Source: a virus
Length of the DNA: 38,138 nucleotides
Virus record (IMG/VR): IMGVR_UViG_3300020378_000007
Location: 1 to 38,138 of that record
Direction: 5' to 3' (one strand)
Part shown: positions 15,286-24,373 of the stretch, one piece after another
Numbering within the stretch: position 1 is the stretch's first letter
How the letters are laid out: every line of letters begins with the position of its first letter
Program-made: the position numbers and the translations under genes
The notes under the pieces: generated by a model
What the model saw: only the letters and a program-made list of their open reading frames with translations
What the model was told of the DNA's origin: nothing
Database searches by the model: none

Positions 15286-16549
15286 GTTAACAGTAGATAC
15301 AGTAGAAGAAGCTAAAACTGGTTTTGATTATTCAAATTTTGCTGGTGATTATGAAGGTCAAGAAATAATTTATGTAACTGGAGAAGGTTACAAGTTAGCT
15401 ATGGATATGGGTAACTACACCTACATATTAGATTTACCAGATACATTTTTACTAGGAGATATATCTAACTCACCTAAAAGAGATAAAGGTAAACATGGTG
15501 ATGATGTAGAAGCTAAAGCAAGAGCTGATGCAGGTTTAAGACCTGATATATCACAAGAAGATTTTAATAAAGGTTTCTTAGATAGTGATGTATTAGTTAG
15601 TGTTCCTGTTGGTGCATTAGATTTACCTGAAGGTGCAGATGCAGTAGAAATAGCACAAAACTTTGCAGAGTCTGTTAAAAGAAATAGAAAAAGAATTACT
15701 TCTAGGTTGTTATCTAATGATGAGTATGTGTCATTATTAACTGCAGAGTTGATTGGTACTGGTGGAGATATGAAAGCTGCTATAGCAAATGTAGAAGAAA
15801 CAGATGCATACGGTGATATATTAAGTTCTTTAGGTGTAACACAGAATCAAATTACATCTGAAAGAATGGAATATACTGACCCAGTACAATATCAAAAGAA
15901 CTACAACAGTTACTACAATTTATTTACAAAGACAGCTGCTAAATCTTATGGCAGTGAACTACCTGAATCTGTTATAGATTATTTAGCAACACAAACAAAT
16001 AAAGGATATTTTTCACAAGCAGAAGCATTAGAACAAATGAATGGAATATTTGACCCATCTGCAAATATTGTGTTAGATAATGGTGTATTAAATGCATTAG
16101 AAGGTATATCAGTAGCTACTACTAAAGTAGGAGAATCTGATGTACAAGATTTATTAGACCAATATTTACCAGAACATTTACATGCTACATACAACGTATC
16201 AGAAGAAGCTGGTAAGATACGTAACAATGCTGGTGCTAGAGAAAGTTTAATTAATAAACTAAAGAAAACAAGATATCAATTTTATGATATGTATGATGAA
16301 GATATATCTTGGCAACAAATTGTTGCATCTAAACAACAAATGGCTAAATCTATATTAGGACAAGACTTAAAATCTAATGACCCATTACTTGATGAAATTA
16401 TAAAAATGAATGATAGTGGTAAAGAACTAGAACGTTTAAGAAATTATGGTTTAAAAACTGGTAATCAAAAAGTTAAAAATGATTTAGCAGGTGCAATGAT
16501 GGATACATTTGGTAAAGGTATAGTAGCTAGTAGGAGTTATGTAGGATAA
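15278..16549 (+). CDS. putative internal virion protein, 423 aa
   Basis: Starts within the end of the previous gene. The protein is mixed helical and acidic, with no membrane segment and no motif I know. The middle (about residues 190-330) has repeated Asp/Asn and aromatic residues and may be globular. Belongs by position and coupling to the block of putative core or ejection proteins. It ends in TAATG with the next gene. Confidence 0.58.
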   Translation: MGELTVDTVEEAKTGFDYSNFAGDYEGQEIIYVTGEGYKLAMDMGNYTYILDLPDTFLLGDISNSPKRDKGKHGDDVEAKARADAGLRPDISQEDFNKGFLDSDVLVSVPVGALDLPEGADAVEIAQNFAESVKRNRKRITSRLLSNDEYVSLLTAELIGTGGDMKAAIANVEETDAYGDILSSLGVTQNQITSERMEYTDPVQYQKNYNSYYNLFTKTAAKSYGSELPESVIDYLATQTNKGYFSQAEALEQMNGIFDPSANIVLDNGVLNALEGISVATTKVGESDVQDLLDQYLPEHLHATYNVSEEAGKIRNNAGARESLINKLKKTRYQFYDMYDEDISWQQIVASKQQMAKSILGQDLKSNDPLLDEIIKMNDSGKELERLRNYGLKTGNQKVKNDLAGAMMDTFGKGIVASRSYVG

Positions 16550-17571
16550 TGGCGTTTGATACATTAGGAAGACCAACAAATAAAGCAGTAGATAATGTTA
16601 ATGTTTTTAAATTTAGACCAGGACAGATAGTAGATAATGATGTTTATTTAGACCCTGGTGATTACATAAATCCAGGACAAGATGCTAATGGTAATCCAGG
16701 TATTGCTAAACAATATCAGGGAGAAACAACTAGCAGTCCTAAACCAAATGATAGTGGAAGGACAATATCAGAAGGAACTACTATTGCAAAAGCTTTATAT
16801 AATTTTTTACCTGATGAAGTTATAGATGAGTTTGCAAAAGCATGGGTTAAATCAGGTGACCCTGACGTTGCTATAGGTACTACTAGACAAACTAAAGCTT
16901 GGAAAGATAACTTTGGTAAATTAATGCGTGATGATGGAACATTAGTTATGGATGAAATGACATTTTTAAGTACTAAAGCTTCTTATAAACAAACATTAGC
17001 TGAAGTAGGTATAAAAGATTTTACAGATTTTGAAGATGAATTTGACGACATGGCTACGGGTTTTGAAACAGATGACCCTGTATCTGCTGAAGAGTTTCAA
17101 GCTAGAATAGATATGGTATACGGTGGTGTTAAAGACCAAATACCTGAAGTAGAAAAACTATTTAGAGAAAGATTTAATATTAACCTTGATGCACCTACTA
17201 TATTTGGTGCTTTAATTAATCCTAAGATACAAGATAAGGTATTAGCTGGAGAAATAGCAACATTACAATTACAAGCCGAAGCATCATCTAGAGGGTTTAC
17301 TACAACATTTGGTAGATTCCAAGAGCTAAGAAACCTTGGATTTACACAAGAACAAGCTAAAGGTGTTTACAGTACAGCTTCTGACTTTATATCCCAAGCT
17401 TCATCTGTTGGTAGAGATTTAGATATAAGTACTCTAGAAGACGCTGCATTAGGAGATACATCTGCACAACAAAGATTACAACGTATACAATCAGAAGTAC
17501 AATCTAGAGGTGGATTAACATTAGGTGCTGCTAAAAAAGGTGATGAAGTAATTGGACTTACAGCTGATTAG
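16549..17571 (+). CDS. putative internal virion protein, 340 aa
   Basis: Last gene of the upstream virion block. The N-terminal 75 residues look extended and hydrophilic. The rest is helical, with the segment 240-330 (ATLQLQAEASSRGFTTTF, then a Gln/Glu-rich helix) suggesting an oligomerising helical domain. The TAG at 17569-17571 lies within the spacer of a promoter-like sequence that leads into the structured leader before the scaffold gene, so the operon is probably re-initiated here. No known family. Confidence 0.58.
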   Translation: MAFDTLGRPTNKAVDNVNVFKFRPGQIVDNDVYLDPGDYINPGQDANGNPGIAKQYQGETTSSPKPNDSGRTISEGTTIAKALYNFLPDEVIDEFAKAWVKSGDPDVAIGTTRQTKAWKDNFGKLMRDDGTLVMDEMTFLSTKASYKQTLAEVGIKDFTDFEDEFDDMATGFETDDPVSAEEFQARIDMVYGGVKDQIPEVEKLFRERFNINLDAPTIFGALINPKIQDKVLAGEIATLQLQAEASSRGFTTTFGRFQELRNLGFTQEQAKGVYSTASDFISQASSVGRDLDISTLEDAALGDTSAQQRLQRIQSEVQSRGGLTLGAAKKGDEVIGLTAD

Positions 17572-17579
17572 TGTATAAT
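17552..17579 (+). promoter_or_regulatory. promoter before the capsid genes
   Basis: A perfect TATAAT at 17574-17579, with TTGGAC at 17552-17557 (three of six consensus bases) and a 16-bp spacer. It overlaps the end of the preceding gene. Transcription would start near 17586, at the 5' end of the structured leader, giving extra expression of scaffold and capsid, the most abundant virion proteins. Confidence 0.5.
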
Positions 17580-17585
17580 AAGTTT

Positions 17586-17768
17586 AAGCGTTGCGTGGTC
17601 CGCTAATAGACCTGCACTCAGCTTTCGAAGCCTACGTTGAAAGCTCGTATTAAAAACCGTAGAGTAATGGACTTATAGCTTGTAGCTACCAGAGTGATAA
17701 GTCAAGTGTTTAAGGTAGCACCACGGCAAGATGCCTATGGTCTTGTCTGATAGGTTAATACATAGTGG
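17586..17768 (+). ncRNA. structured leader or small RNA upstream of scaffold/capsid
   Basis: About 200 nt without an ORF but dense in inverted repeats. AGCTTTC (17620-17626) pairs with GAAAGCT (17639-17645), and its loop CTACG (17632-17636) can pair with CGTAG (17658-17662), a possible pseudoknot. GACTTAT (17670-17676) pairs with ATAAGTC (17697-17703) around an inner AGCT-TGT-AGCT hairpin. ACCA-GGCA-AGA-TGCC-TGGT forms a hairpin at 17720-17741. The same ACCACGGCAA can instead pair with TTGCGTGGT (17591-17599), so two exclusive folds exist. I recognise no known RNA family. It may regulate capsid expression or be a processed RNA. Confidence 0.45.
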
Positions 17769-17777
17769 AGGTACAAA

Positions 17778-18242
17778 ATGAATGAATTTGATGCACCAGA
17801 TAACGGTGTAAAACAAATGAGAGAAACAATTGATAGAAAAGATGATGCTATCAAAAAACTTGAGGCAGAACTAGCTTCTTATAAAGATAAGGAGATAGAT
17901 AATGTCTTTGGTAGTTTAGGATTATCTACTGACAAGGGTTTCGGTAAGGCGTTAAAACAAGTGTATGATGGGCCTGTTAATACAGAATCTATCTCACAGT
18001 TTGCTAAAGACGAGTATGGTTGGGAACCAACTGGTCAAGTACAGGAAGTAACACAACCTGAACCTGCACCACAAGTTCAAGATGATGCTAGGTCTAGAGT
18101 AGCTGCACTTGATGCAAATTCTAACTCAGATGTACCAATGGATATCAATGATGAATTAGTTGCTGCTTTAAAAGGAGCTTCAGTAAAAGATTCTCTTAGA
18201 GCTAAATTAACCATCATGGATAACGAAAAACAAAATAAGTAA
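17778..18242 (+). CDS. putative scaffolding protein, 154 aa
   Basis: Immediately before the major capsid gene, with GTGGAGGTACAAA as ribosome site. Residues about 10-45 form a charged coiled coil (DRKDDAIKKLEAELASYKDK). The middle is Pro/Gln/Glu-rich and disordered (90-110), and the end is a short helical, basic segment (150s), the layout of phage scaffolds whose C-terminus binds capsid protein. Scaffolds drive prohead assembly and leave before or during packaging. The call rests on position, size and composition. Confidence 0.7.
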   Translation: MNEFDAPDNGVKQMRETIDRKDDAIKKLEAELASYKDKEIDNVFGSLGLSTDKGFGKALKQVYDGPVNTESISQFAKDEYGWEPTGQVQEVTQPEPAPQVQDDARSRVAALDANSNSDVPMDINDELVAALKGASVKDSLRAKLTIMDNEKQNK

Positions 18243-18276
18243 AAGAATTTAATACGACAATACACGGAGGTAAACC

Positions 18277-19416
18277 ATGGCGACTATATCGCTCACAGGT
18301 GACACACTTTACTCCCAAAAGATTAATAACTTTGCGGGAGAGCTATTTCGTGTAGGTGGTCAAAGAACTCCTTTCTTATCTGCAACAGGTGGCTTGAACG
18401 GAGGTAAGGTTTTACAATCTACTTTCTGGCAAATCCAAGCTGCTGACGGACACACTGTATCAGCTAAACCAACAGCTGGTAAAGAAGGTGACGCACCAAC
18501 TGAATATCTTGGAAGAGATAGAGTTGCGTACACAGGTGTAACACAGATATTCCATAAAGGTGTCAAGATGACTTACACAGCTATGGCAACATATCAAAAT
18601 CAAAATCCATTTTCTGTTAATGCAGCTGGCGGTCCAATTAATACCGTTAACTCATCTGATGGTGATGGTACAACTACTGCAGGAACTTTATTAGCTTCTT
18701 TCGGTGGTAATCCAATAGTTGATGAATTTGCAGAGCAAATGTCTTTGGCTCTTGAAAAAGTAGCTAGAGAAGTAGAATGGTTCGCATTCAACGGTACTTA
18801 TGCAGATGGAGCTAACGCTACACCTGGACAAGGTACTAGAGAAATGCGTGGTATTTCTGAATACTGCTCACTAAATGCTAACGCTGATAATACTGTTGCT
18901 CCTGACTATGTAGGCGGAAACGTTTACTGGAACGGTACAACAGGTAACGGTGCTACAGGTTCAAACCAAGTATTATCTTGGGATGCTATCGCTAACTCTC
19001 TTAAGAGATTGTATGATGCACATGCTCCAATGGTACAGCCAGTACTTTGCTTAAGTCCAAAACATCTTTTAGACCTTAACAAAGAACTACTAGCTGGTAA
19101 TGTTGGAATTACAGGTGCTATCTTACCTAGAGATAGAAACCTTGCTGGTATTGATATTGACGTAATTGTTACTCCATTCGGACAGATTGGAATGATGGTT
19201 ATTGACCCTAATATCTTGCCTGACAACACTGCGTTTATCTTAGACTTTGCGTTTATACAACCAGCCTTTACAAATATCCCTGGATACGGAACAGTATTCG
19301 TAAGAGATATTGACCAAAATGCTGATGCAAAAGTCGCTAAAGGTATCTACATGGAGATGGGATACGACTTCGGTCCTCCTTCATACCATTTGAAGATAGC
19401 TAAAGTTAAAGACTAA
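18277..19416 (+). CDS. major capsid protein
   Basis: A 379-aa protein with the best ribosome site of the window (GGAGGTAAACC before ATG). It is rich in Gly, Ala, Thr and Asn, lies right after the scaffold and is followed by a terminator, all as expected for a major capsid protein of the HK97 fold. The N-terminal region has the 'FWQIQAADGH' segment followed by a glycine-rich loop. The C-terminal half includes PVLCLSPKHLLDL and FGQIGMMVID, consistent with the P- and A-domain strands. Codon use and GC are slightly higher than in neighbouring genes, as often seen in highly expressed phage genes. No cleaved delta domain is evident. Confidence 0.85.
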   Translation: MATISLTGDTLYSQKINNFAGELFRVGGQRTPFLSATGGLNGGKVLQSTFWQIQAADGHTVSAKPTAGKEGDAPTEYLGRDRVAYTGVTQIFHKGVKMTYTAMATYQNQNPFSVNAAGGPINTVNSSDGDGTTTAGTLLASFGGNPIVDEFAEQMSLALEKVAREVEWFAFNGTYADGANATPGQGTREMRGISEYCSLNANADNTVAPDYVGGNVYWNGTTGNGATGSNQVLSWDAIANSLKRLYDAHAPMVQPVLCLSPKHLLDLNKELLAGNVGITGAILPRDRNLAGIDIDVIVTPFGQIGMMVIDPNILPDNTAFILDFAFIQPAFTNIPGYGTVFVRDIDQNADAKVAKGIYMEMGYDFGPPSYHLKIAKVKD

Positions 19417-19430
19417 CAACTTTGAAGATT

Positions 19431-19463
19431 AGGGTGGGAATCCACCTCTCACCCTTTTCTTCT
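19431..19463 (+). terminator. Rho-independent terminator after the capsid gene
   Basis: AGGGTG (19431-19436) pairs with CACCCT (19450-19455), with an alternative GGTGG-GAAT-CCACC hairpin inside, followed by TTTTCTTCT. It starts 14 nt after the capsid stop. It should limit read-through from the capsid promoter into the tail genes, making capsid mRNA more abundant. It is the only clear intrinsic terminator in the rightward operon. Confidence 0.75.
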
Positions 19464-19480
19464 GTTATAGTAAGGAAGAT

Positions 19481-19813
19481 ATGCAATTACAAAAAGAAGT
19501 TTTAATAGACGTTTCAGCAGACGCTAATAACTCATCAGCTGCACAGTGTGATGGTTTATTACTATCTGGTATTGTATTTCCAGCAGCAATGACTGGAACT
19601 GCAGTAACATTTGATTTCGCATTTGATGGAAGTACTTGGGTAGACGTAGTAGAAACTGATGGTACTGAAGTATCATATACAGTTACTGCTGGAGATGTAG
19701 TAAGGGTAGACCCTAGTGGTTGGGCTTTTGCTACTGCTGGTTCTTTAAGAATTACATCTAACGCAACTGAAGCAGCTGATAGAACAATAAATTTAATATT
19801 TAAACAAAGTTAG
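19481..19813 (+). CDS. small beta-rich virion protein, 110 aa
   Basis: Starts at ATG 19481 after AAGGAAGAT. It is predicted to be beta-strand rich, with alternating hydrophobic and Thr/Ser/Asp residues and aromatic turns (FDFAFDGSTWVDVVETDG). There is no Cys and no membrane segment. Between capsid and head-tail adaptor, such small beta proteins are often capsid decoration or head completion proteins. The role is inferred from position. Confidence 0.65.
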   Translation: MQLQKEVLIDVSADANNSSAAQCDGLLLSGIVFPAAMTGTAVTFDFAFDGSTWVDVVETDGTEVSYTVTAGDVVRVDPSGWAFATAGSLRITSNATEAADRTINLIFKQS

Positions 19814-19821
19814 GAGGCCTC

Positions 19822-20829
19822 GTGAGTAGCACAGTAGGCGACCTAGTCGATAGGGTATATAGAGAATACCTAGAACCTGTAGATAAAGTAGAGTCTTATT
19901 CTTATATTACTGGTGGTATTAATGATTCTGTAACAACTATAGCTTATGATGATAATTTGTTTTCTGTTGAAGAAGAAGATGCTTTAGAAGCTGGTGCTAT
20001 TGTAGAAATAGGTCAAGAATTAATGTATACAACTGCTGTTAATACAGTAGAAAACAGTATTACAGTTAAAAGAGGACAACGTGGTACTTCTGCTGCTGCA
20101 CATAGTGCTGGAGATATGATTAAAATAGCACCTGCATTTCCTCGTAAAAATGTATATGAAGCTGTATGTGACCAAATTAAAAACTTATATCCTACATTAT
20201 TTGCTGTACAAACAATAGAACTTACTGCCAGTACTGGTTATAAATTACTAGGAACACATGGTAGTGATGTAGATAGTAATAATTATTTAGTAGCACCATT
20301 AAAAGCTATATCACAATATACAGATTGGCAATCAGGTTCTGACCAAACAGGACTTAAATACAATGGTGTAGCTATAGAAATGATTGATTTACCTAATCCA
20401 TTTGTATTTACAGATGATACACAAACAGAAAGAACTAAAACATATACAACAGGACCTGATGTTGTACACGCAGTACAATTTGTAGGTATATCAGCAGGTC
20501 ATACTGTATTTGTAACATTTAAAAAGAAATTTATAGCTCCTACTGCAGAAGCAAATACATTAGCTTCTATAGGATTAGAAGAAGAATATGAACCAATTGT
20601 TATGACTGGTGTAGCTGCACAGTTAGTTGCAGGTAAAGATATATCTAAACTTAACACTTCATACATAACAGAACAATTAGAAACTTCAGTAAATCCTGTA
20701 GGTAATTCAAATAGTATTGGACAATCTTTATTAAGATATCAACAGTTATTAATACAACAAGCTAGAAGTAATTTAAGGTCTAAATACCCAGAACCAGTAC
20801 AACTTAATAGCGTACTTTATCCAACATAA
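19822..20829 (+). CDS. putative head-tail adaptor / tail tubular protein, 335 aa
   Basis: GTG start at 19822 decided by AGGAGG placed six bases upstream. The N-terminus (TVGDLVDRVYREYLEPVD) resembles the first helix of phage adaptor proteins that dock below the portal. Residues 20-100 form a beta-rich inserted domain. The remainder has helical segments (NVYEAVCDQIKNLYP) seen in T7 gp11-like adaptors. At 335 aa it is larger than gp11 because of the insert. It precedes the propeller-like tail protein and overlaps its start, matching the gp11-gp12 order. Family not proven by motif. Confidence 0.65.
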   Translation: MSSTVGDLVDRVYREYLEPVDKVESYSYITGGINDSVTTIAYDDNLFSVEEEDALEAGAIVEIGQELMYTTAVNTVENSITVKRGQRGTSAAAHSAGDMIKIAPAFPRKNVYEAVCDQIKNLYPTLFAVQTIELTASTGYKLLGTHGSDVDSNNYLVAPLKAISQYTDWQSGSDQTGLKYNGVAIEMIDLPNPFVFTDDTQTERTKTYTTGPDVVHAVQFVGISAGHTVFVTFKKKFIAPTAEANTLASIGLEEEYEPIVMTGVAAQLVAGKDISKLNTSYITEQLETSVNPVGNSNSIGQSLLRYQQLLIQQARSNLRSKYPEPVQLNSVLYPT

Positions 20830-22793
20830 TGCCAAGAGTTGCAGATACTACGACAATATCTAATCCTAAAAGATACGGATATGATTTAAAAATAGATAAT
20901 TTATTATTACGTACAGCTGTATCACCTGAACGACAAATGACTATACAATCCTCTGATGTACAATCGGGACAACAAGTTAATGTTAAACAAAATCCTGAAG
21001 ACTTTACATCTAATTTAGGACGTATATATTCAAGAAATAATTTTAGTGCAGGACAAGGATTAGATACAGCACATAGAGCTGATGGTCAACCTGATGATGT
21101 AAATAGATTTTGGGATAGTAAAGGTGTAGATGTATTTCATGGTGATGATGAAACTTCTTATAATTTACATTTACTTTTTACAACTGCTGCACAGAGTTTA
21201 TCTTTTGCTGCAACAAATAACTACGTTACACAAACTACAAATGGTGATGTATATATAACAGATGGTACAACTATACACAAATATGATGGTACAAGTTGGA
21301 CTGCAATAGTTGCTGGAACATCAGGTGCAACACATAACTTTACAGGTATAGCTGCATTTGGTAATGGATTTTATGCTACTACTGCAAATGGTACATCTGG
21401 TTCACAATTAATTAAATATGATGGTAGTTCTTATACTGTATTAACTACTGCACAATCTAGTTCTGGTGGATTAACAGGTGTATGGTATGTAAAAAATAGA
21501 TTATGGATTACAGGTAATGATGGTACAGCTGAATACATTTGGGAAAAAAGTCCTTTTGATGCATGGGATGTAACTTGGTTAGCTGATGGAGATAGCATAG
21601 TAGAAGTAGAACCTACACATAGTTTTACAGGTATTGTTGATGGTGGTGCTGCAGTATTAGCTTCAAGTACAGATGGTACTGTATATTCTTTTAAATTAAG
21701 TTCTGCTGTATTTGTTAATCAAGGACAAACAAAAATACCTTTTGAAGAAGTACATTCAATAGCTGCTGCTGAGGGCATTGTTTTTATTGGTACTAAAGAA
21801 GTATCTAGAAATATAGGACGTTTATATAAATTAGAATTAGTTGCTGCAGATAATTTATATGTATTAGCTAATAGACAATTAATAAAAGAATGGAATACTG
21901 CTGTAGATAGCACACCTAAATCTATGTTTGTATCTAGAGATAGTGTCTATGTAGGAATAAAAGAAGCAACTAATGAAGTAAATTTGTGGCGATATTATCT
22001 ACCAACAGGTGGTATAGCTAGAGATTTACAAACTGCTGGTAATGGTTTTGTACAAGGAATAGTACAAAGAGATGGTAAGTTTATAATATCTGTTACAGGT
22101 AGTGACGCATATAAAGAAACATCTACATATGAATCAGAAGGTTATTTAGTATTATCTGCTGCAGATTTCTTTACAGCTGAATCTAAACAGTTTGTTGGTG
22201 CAGAAATATCTACAATTGCTTTAGATTCCAATACTTCTGTAGATTTAAAATATACAACAAAATTTGAAGATTTAGATAATCCTGAAACAGCTACATTTAC
22301 TGATGCTTTTACACAAGTATCTGGTACTGGTGATGAAGAAAAACAAATAGCAGAAGTAGCTAGATATATAATTGGTAAAGTTATTTTAAAATCAAGTGAT
22401 GGTGTTAGTACACCTAAAGTAAAATCTGTGCAGTTTCGTGCATTAGCTAGACCAGAACTTGTAGTTGCACAAATACCTATCAATATTAGTGATAGAGTAG
22501 AAAGACCTGGAAGAACTCCAATAACAGTTAAAGGTTTAGGTGACAAATTATATTCAGCATTACGTGATAAAGAAGGTGATTCTATTACATTAGAGTTATT
22601 TCAACCTAAAGAAATTATACGTGGTGTTGTAGAATCTATAACTTATCCTGTTATTTCTAATAATAATGCAGGAAGTGATACAACCTTTGCTATAATAACT
22701 GTGCGTGGTACTAGACAAACTACACTTACAGATGTAACGTCTGTACATGTACCAGGTATTGCAGCATTTGGTATAATGAGATACGGAGCATAA
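20829..22793 (+). CDS. putative tail nozzle / beta-propeller tail protein, 654 aa
   Basis: Begins in a TAATG overlap with the adaptor gene. The first 100 residues include NPEDFTSNLGRIYSRNNFSAG, a docking-arm-like segment common in such tail proteins. From about residue 110 to 420 there are repeated units of four short strands with Asp-Gly-Thr turns ('DGTTIHKYDGTSW', 'ANGTSGSQLIKYDGSSY', 'STDGTVYSFKLS'), the pattern of a beta-propeller. The C-terminal 200 residues form a separate beta domain. Nozzle proteins of podoviruses form the distal tail tube with a propeller. Function is inferred from the repeats and gene order. Confidence 0.65.
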   Translation: MPRVADTTTISNPKRYGYDLKIDNLLLRTAVSPERQMTIQSSDVQSGQQVNVKQNPEDFTSNLGRIYSRNNFSAGQGLDTAHRADGQPDDVNRFWDSKGVDVFHGDDETSYNLHLLFTTAAQSLSFAATNNYVTQTTNGDVYITDGTTIHKYDGTSWTAIVAGTSGATHNFTGIAAFGNGFYATTANGTSGSQLIKYDGSSYTVLTTAQSSSGGLTGVWYVKNRLWITGNDGTAEYIWEKSPFDAWDVTWLADGDSIVEVEPTHSFTGIVDGGAAVLASSTDGTVYSFKLSSAVFVNQGQTKIPFEEVHSIAAAEGIVFIGTKEVSRNIGRLYKLELVAADNLYVLANRQLIKEWNTAVDSTPKSMFVSRDSVYVGIKEATNEVNLWRYYLPTGGIARDLQTAGNGFVQGIVQRDGKFIISVTGSDAYKETSTYESEGYLVLSAADFFTAESKQFVGAEISTIALDSNTSVDLKYTTKFEDLDNPETATFTDAFTQVSGTGDEEKQIAEVARYIIGKVILKSSDGVSTPKVKSVQFRALARPELVVAQIPINISDRVERPGRTPITVKGLGDKLYSALRDKEGDSITLELFQPKEIIRGVVESITYPVISNNNAGSDTTFAIITVRGTRQTTLTDVTSVHVPGIAAFGIMRYGA

Positions 22794-23578
22794 TGGCAGT
22801 AAGACAAACAAAAATAGTCAACTTTTATGAAAGCACACTTGCAGGACTTTTAGCTAGTGGTAGTAAAACAACAACGTTAGCAGCTGCACCTACAACAGAT
22901 GGTTCAACTGCTATATCAGCTAGTCCAGGTACTAGCAGTACACATTATTTTTTAGTAATTGACCCAGATAATGCATCTAATCGTGAAGTTGTTTTAGTTG
23001 ATAACTCAAGTGGAACAACTATTACTAATTTAGAAAGAGATAGAGAAGGTAGATATACTTCTCCGCCTGACCATCAAATTGGAACAACTGTTCGAATGGC
23101 TGTATTAGCAGAACATTTTGTAGATGCTAATGATACAGCTGCTAATGCTAAAACTGTAGCTGATGCAGCATTACCTAAAGCAGGCGGAACTATGACAGGT
23201 ACTGTAGATTTTGATGGACAAGAATTAACACAACCTAAACTTGCAGGATACGAAGAAAAAGTATCTGACCTTGGTGCATTATCTTCTGGTACTACAGCTT
23301 GTGATTTAGAAGCTCATAATGTATTTGAAGCAGATATACAAGGAACTGTGACATTAAACTTGACAAATGTAGATAGTGCATTACTTGAAAGTGCAACATT
23401 TATTTTAAAAAATACAACAGGTACTGCTGCAGTATCTTGGCAAATAGGTGGAGTAAGTAAAACACCTAAGACTGCAGGAGCTACAGGCTATACACAAACA
23501 GCATCTGGAGTAGATATTGTAGGTGTATTATGTTACGAAGGTGATTTATATCTTAATCCTCTAAATGGTTTTGCATAA
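22793..23578 (+). CDS. tail fibre / tail collar protein, 261 aa
   Basis: TAATG overlap with the nozzle gene. The N-terminal ~105 residues form a beta-rich domain. Residues 130-145 contain LPKAGGTMTGTVDFDGQ, the repeat motif found before the shaft of many phage tail fibres. The C-terminal part is a Thr/Gly-rich beta domain. It likely attaches to the tail and holds the adhesin encoded downstream. Confidence 0.7.
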   Translation: MAVRQTKIVNFYESTLAGLLASGSKTTTLAAAPTTDGSTAISASPGTSSTHYFLVIDPDNASNREVVLVDNSSGTTITNLERDREGRYTSPPDHQIGTTVRMAVLAEHFVDANDTAANAKTVADAALPKAGGTMTGTVDFDGQELTQPKLAGYEEKVSDLGALSSGTTACDLEAHNVFEADIQGTVTLNLTNVDSALLESATFILKNTTGTAAVSWQIGGVSKTPKTAGATGYTQTASGVDIVGVLCYEGDLYLNPLNGFA

Positions 23579-23841
23579 TGAGTATGCTACTGCTTATGAA
23601 AGAAGGTGGTAGTCTAGGAATAGATACCATTGGTAATAAACCTATAGATGAAGATATAGATTTATTACCTGATACTGGTGGAGGTGTTGTACCTGGTATA
23701 TCTTTAATTTTATTAACAAGACATTTAGGTACTCAAGCTGACCAACAAGAAGTTAATAATGTTGTTAACTGGATACATGCAATAACATTTGCAGATTCTG
23801 ATTCTGAACAACAATTTGGTTTACTGCTTAAAGGCATATAA
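23578..23841 (+). CDS. small tail-region protein, 87 aa
   Basis: Coupled to the fibre gene by TAATG and to the next gene the same way. Its N-terminal 45 residues are Gly/Asp-rich. The C-terminal half (ISLILLTRHLGTQADQQEVN, then NWIHAITF and LLLKGI) resembles the C-terminal half of the next gene in spacing of aromatic and hydrophobic residues. Likely a small structural subunit; no family recognised. Confidence 0.55.
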   Translation: MSMLLLMKEGGSLGIDTIGNKPIDEDIDLLPDTGGGVVPGISLILLTRHLGTQADQQEVNNVVNWIHAITFADSDSEQQFGLLLKGI

Positions 23842-24029
23842 TGCCTTTAGGTGCAGCAAGATTTTCTTTTAGCGGAGGTACAGAACCTTTTGACCCTAAT
23901 CTTGCATTTCTTGTCACAAGATTTTTTGGTGCTAAGATAGGTATAGTAGAAGATGACCCAGGAAACAAAGCATCATGGGTTATTGCTTTAGCTTTTGAGC
24001 AAGAAGCACTTTTACTAACAGATATATAG
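23841..24029 (+). CDS. small tail-region protein, 62 aa
   Basis: Starts in TAATG. The pattern LAFLVTRFFG...ASWVIALAF...ALLLTDI parallels the preceding gene, so the two may be tandem paralogues with one having a longer N-terminus. No signal peptide, no known family. The gene ends close to AGGAG, the ribosome site of the next gene. Confidence 0.55.
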   Translation: MPLGAARFSFSGGTEPFDPNLAFLVTRFFGAKIGIVEDDPGNKASWVIALAFEQEALLLTDI

Positions 24030-24036
24030 GAGATAT

Positions 24037-24366
24037 ATGGCTAATACATATAAGATACTAGGACAAAGCAATCCTGCGGCTACTACTGATACGCCTGTTT
24101 ATACAGTTGGTTCAGGAAAACAAGCTATTGTGTCATCTATTACTTTAGCTAATCTATCAGGCTCAGCTATTACTTACAGAGTAAGAGTTGCAGCAGATGG
24201 TGCAGCAGTAGATGACAAACAATATCTTGCAAAAGACAGTTCGCTTCCAGCTAATGACTCAGTTATTTTAACTGTTGGAGTTACATTGGATGCAGATGAT
24301 GTTATTGCAGTTTACGCTTCAGATACAAATCTTGCTTGTTCAGTATTCGGTGTTGAAATAGAATAG
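24037..24366 (+). CDS. virion structural protein, 109 aa
   Basis: ATG at 24037 after AGGAGATAT. The sequence MANTYKILGQSNPAATTDT followed by YTVGSGKQAIVSSITLANLS is of a kind common in marine phage virions: a compact beta sandwich of about 110 residues with conserved 'ILGQS.PAATT' start and an Asp-Asp-Val-Ile-Ala-Val-Tyr-Ala near the end. I recall this type as tail- or fibre-associated structural protein; the exact place in the virion is not known to me. Confidence 0.65.
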   Translation: MANTYKILGQSNPAATTDTPVYTVGSGKQAIVSSITLANLSGSAITYRVRVAADGAAVDDKQYLAKDSSLPANDSVILTVGVTLDADDVIAVYASDTNLACSVFGVEIE

Positions 24367-24373
24367 AGTAACT

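Noticed and set aside
17714-17726. GGTAGCACCACGG resembles the T-box consensus GGTGGNACCGCGG
   Set aside because: The UGGN needed to pair with tRNA NCCA reads UAGC, no specifier stem is seen, and the downstream genes are virion genes.
17580-17777. tRNA gene in the gap before the scaffold
   Set aside because: No TTCGANNC-like arm, no acceptor stem of seven pairs at tRNA spacing; the hairpins do not form a cloverleaf.
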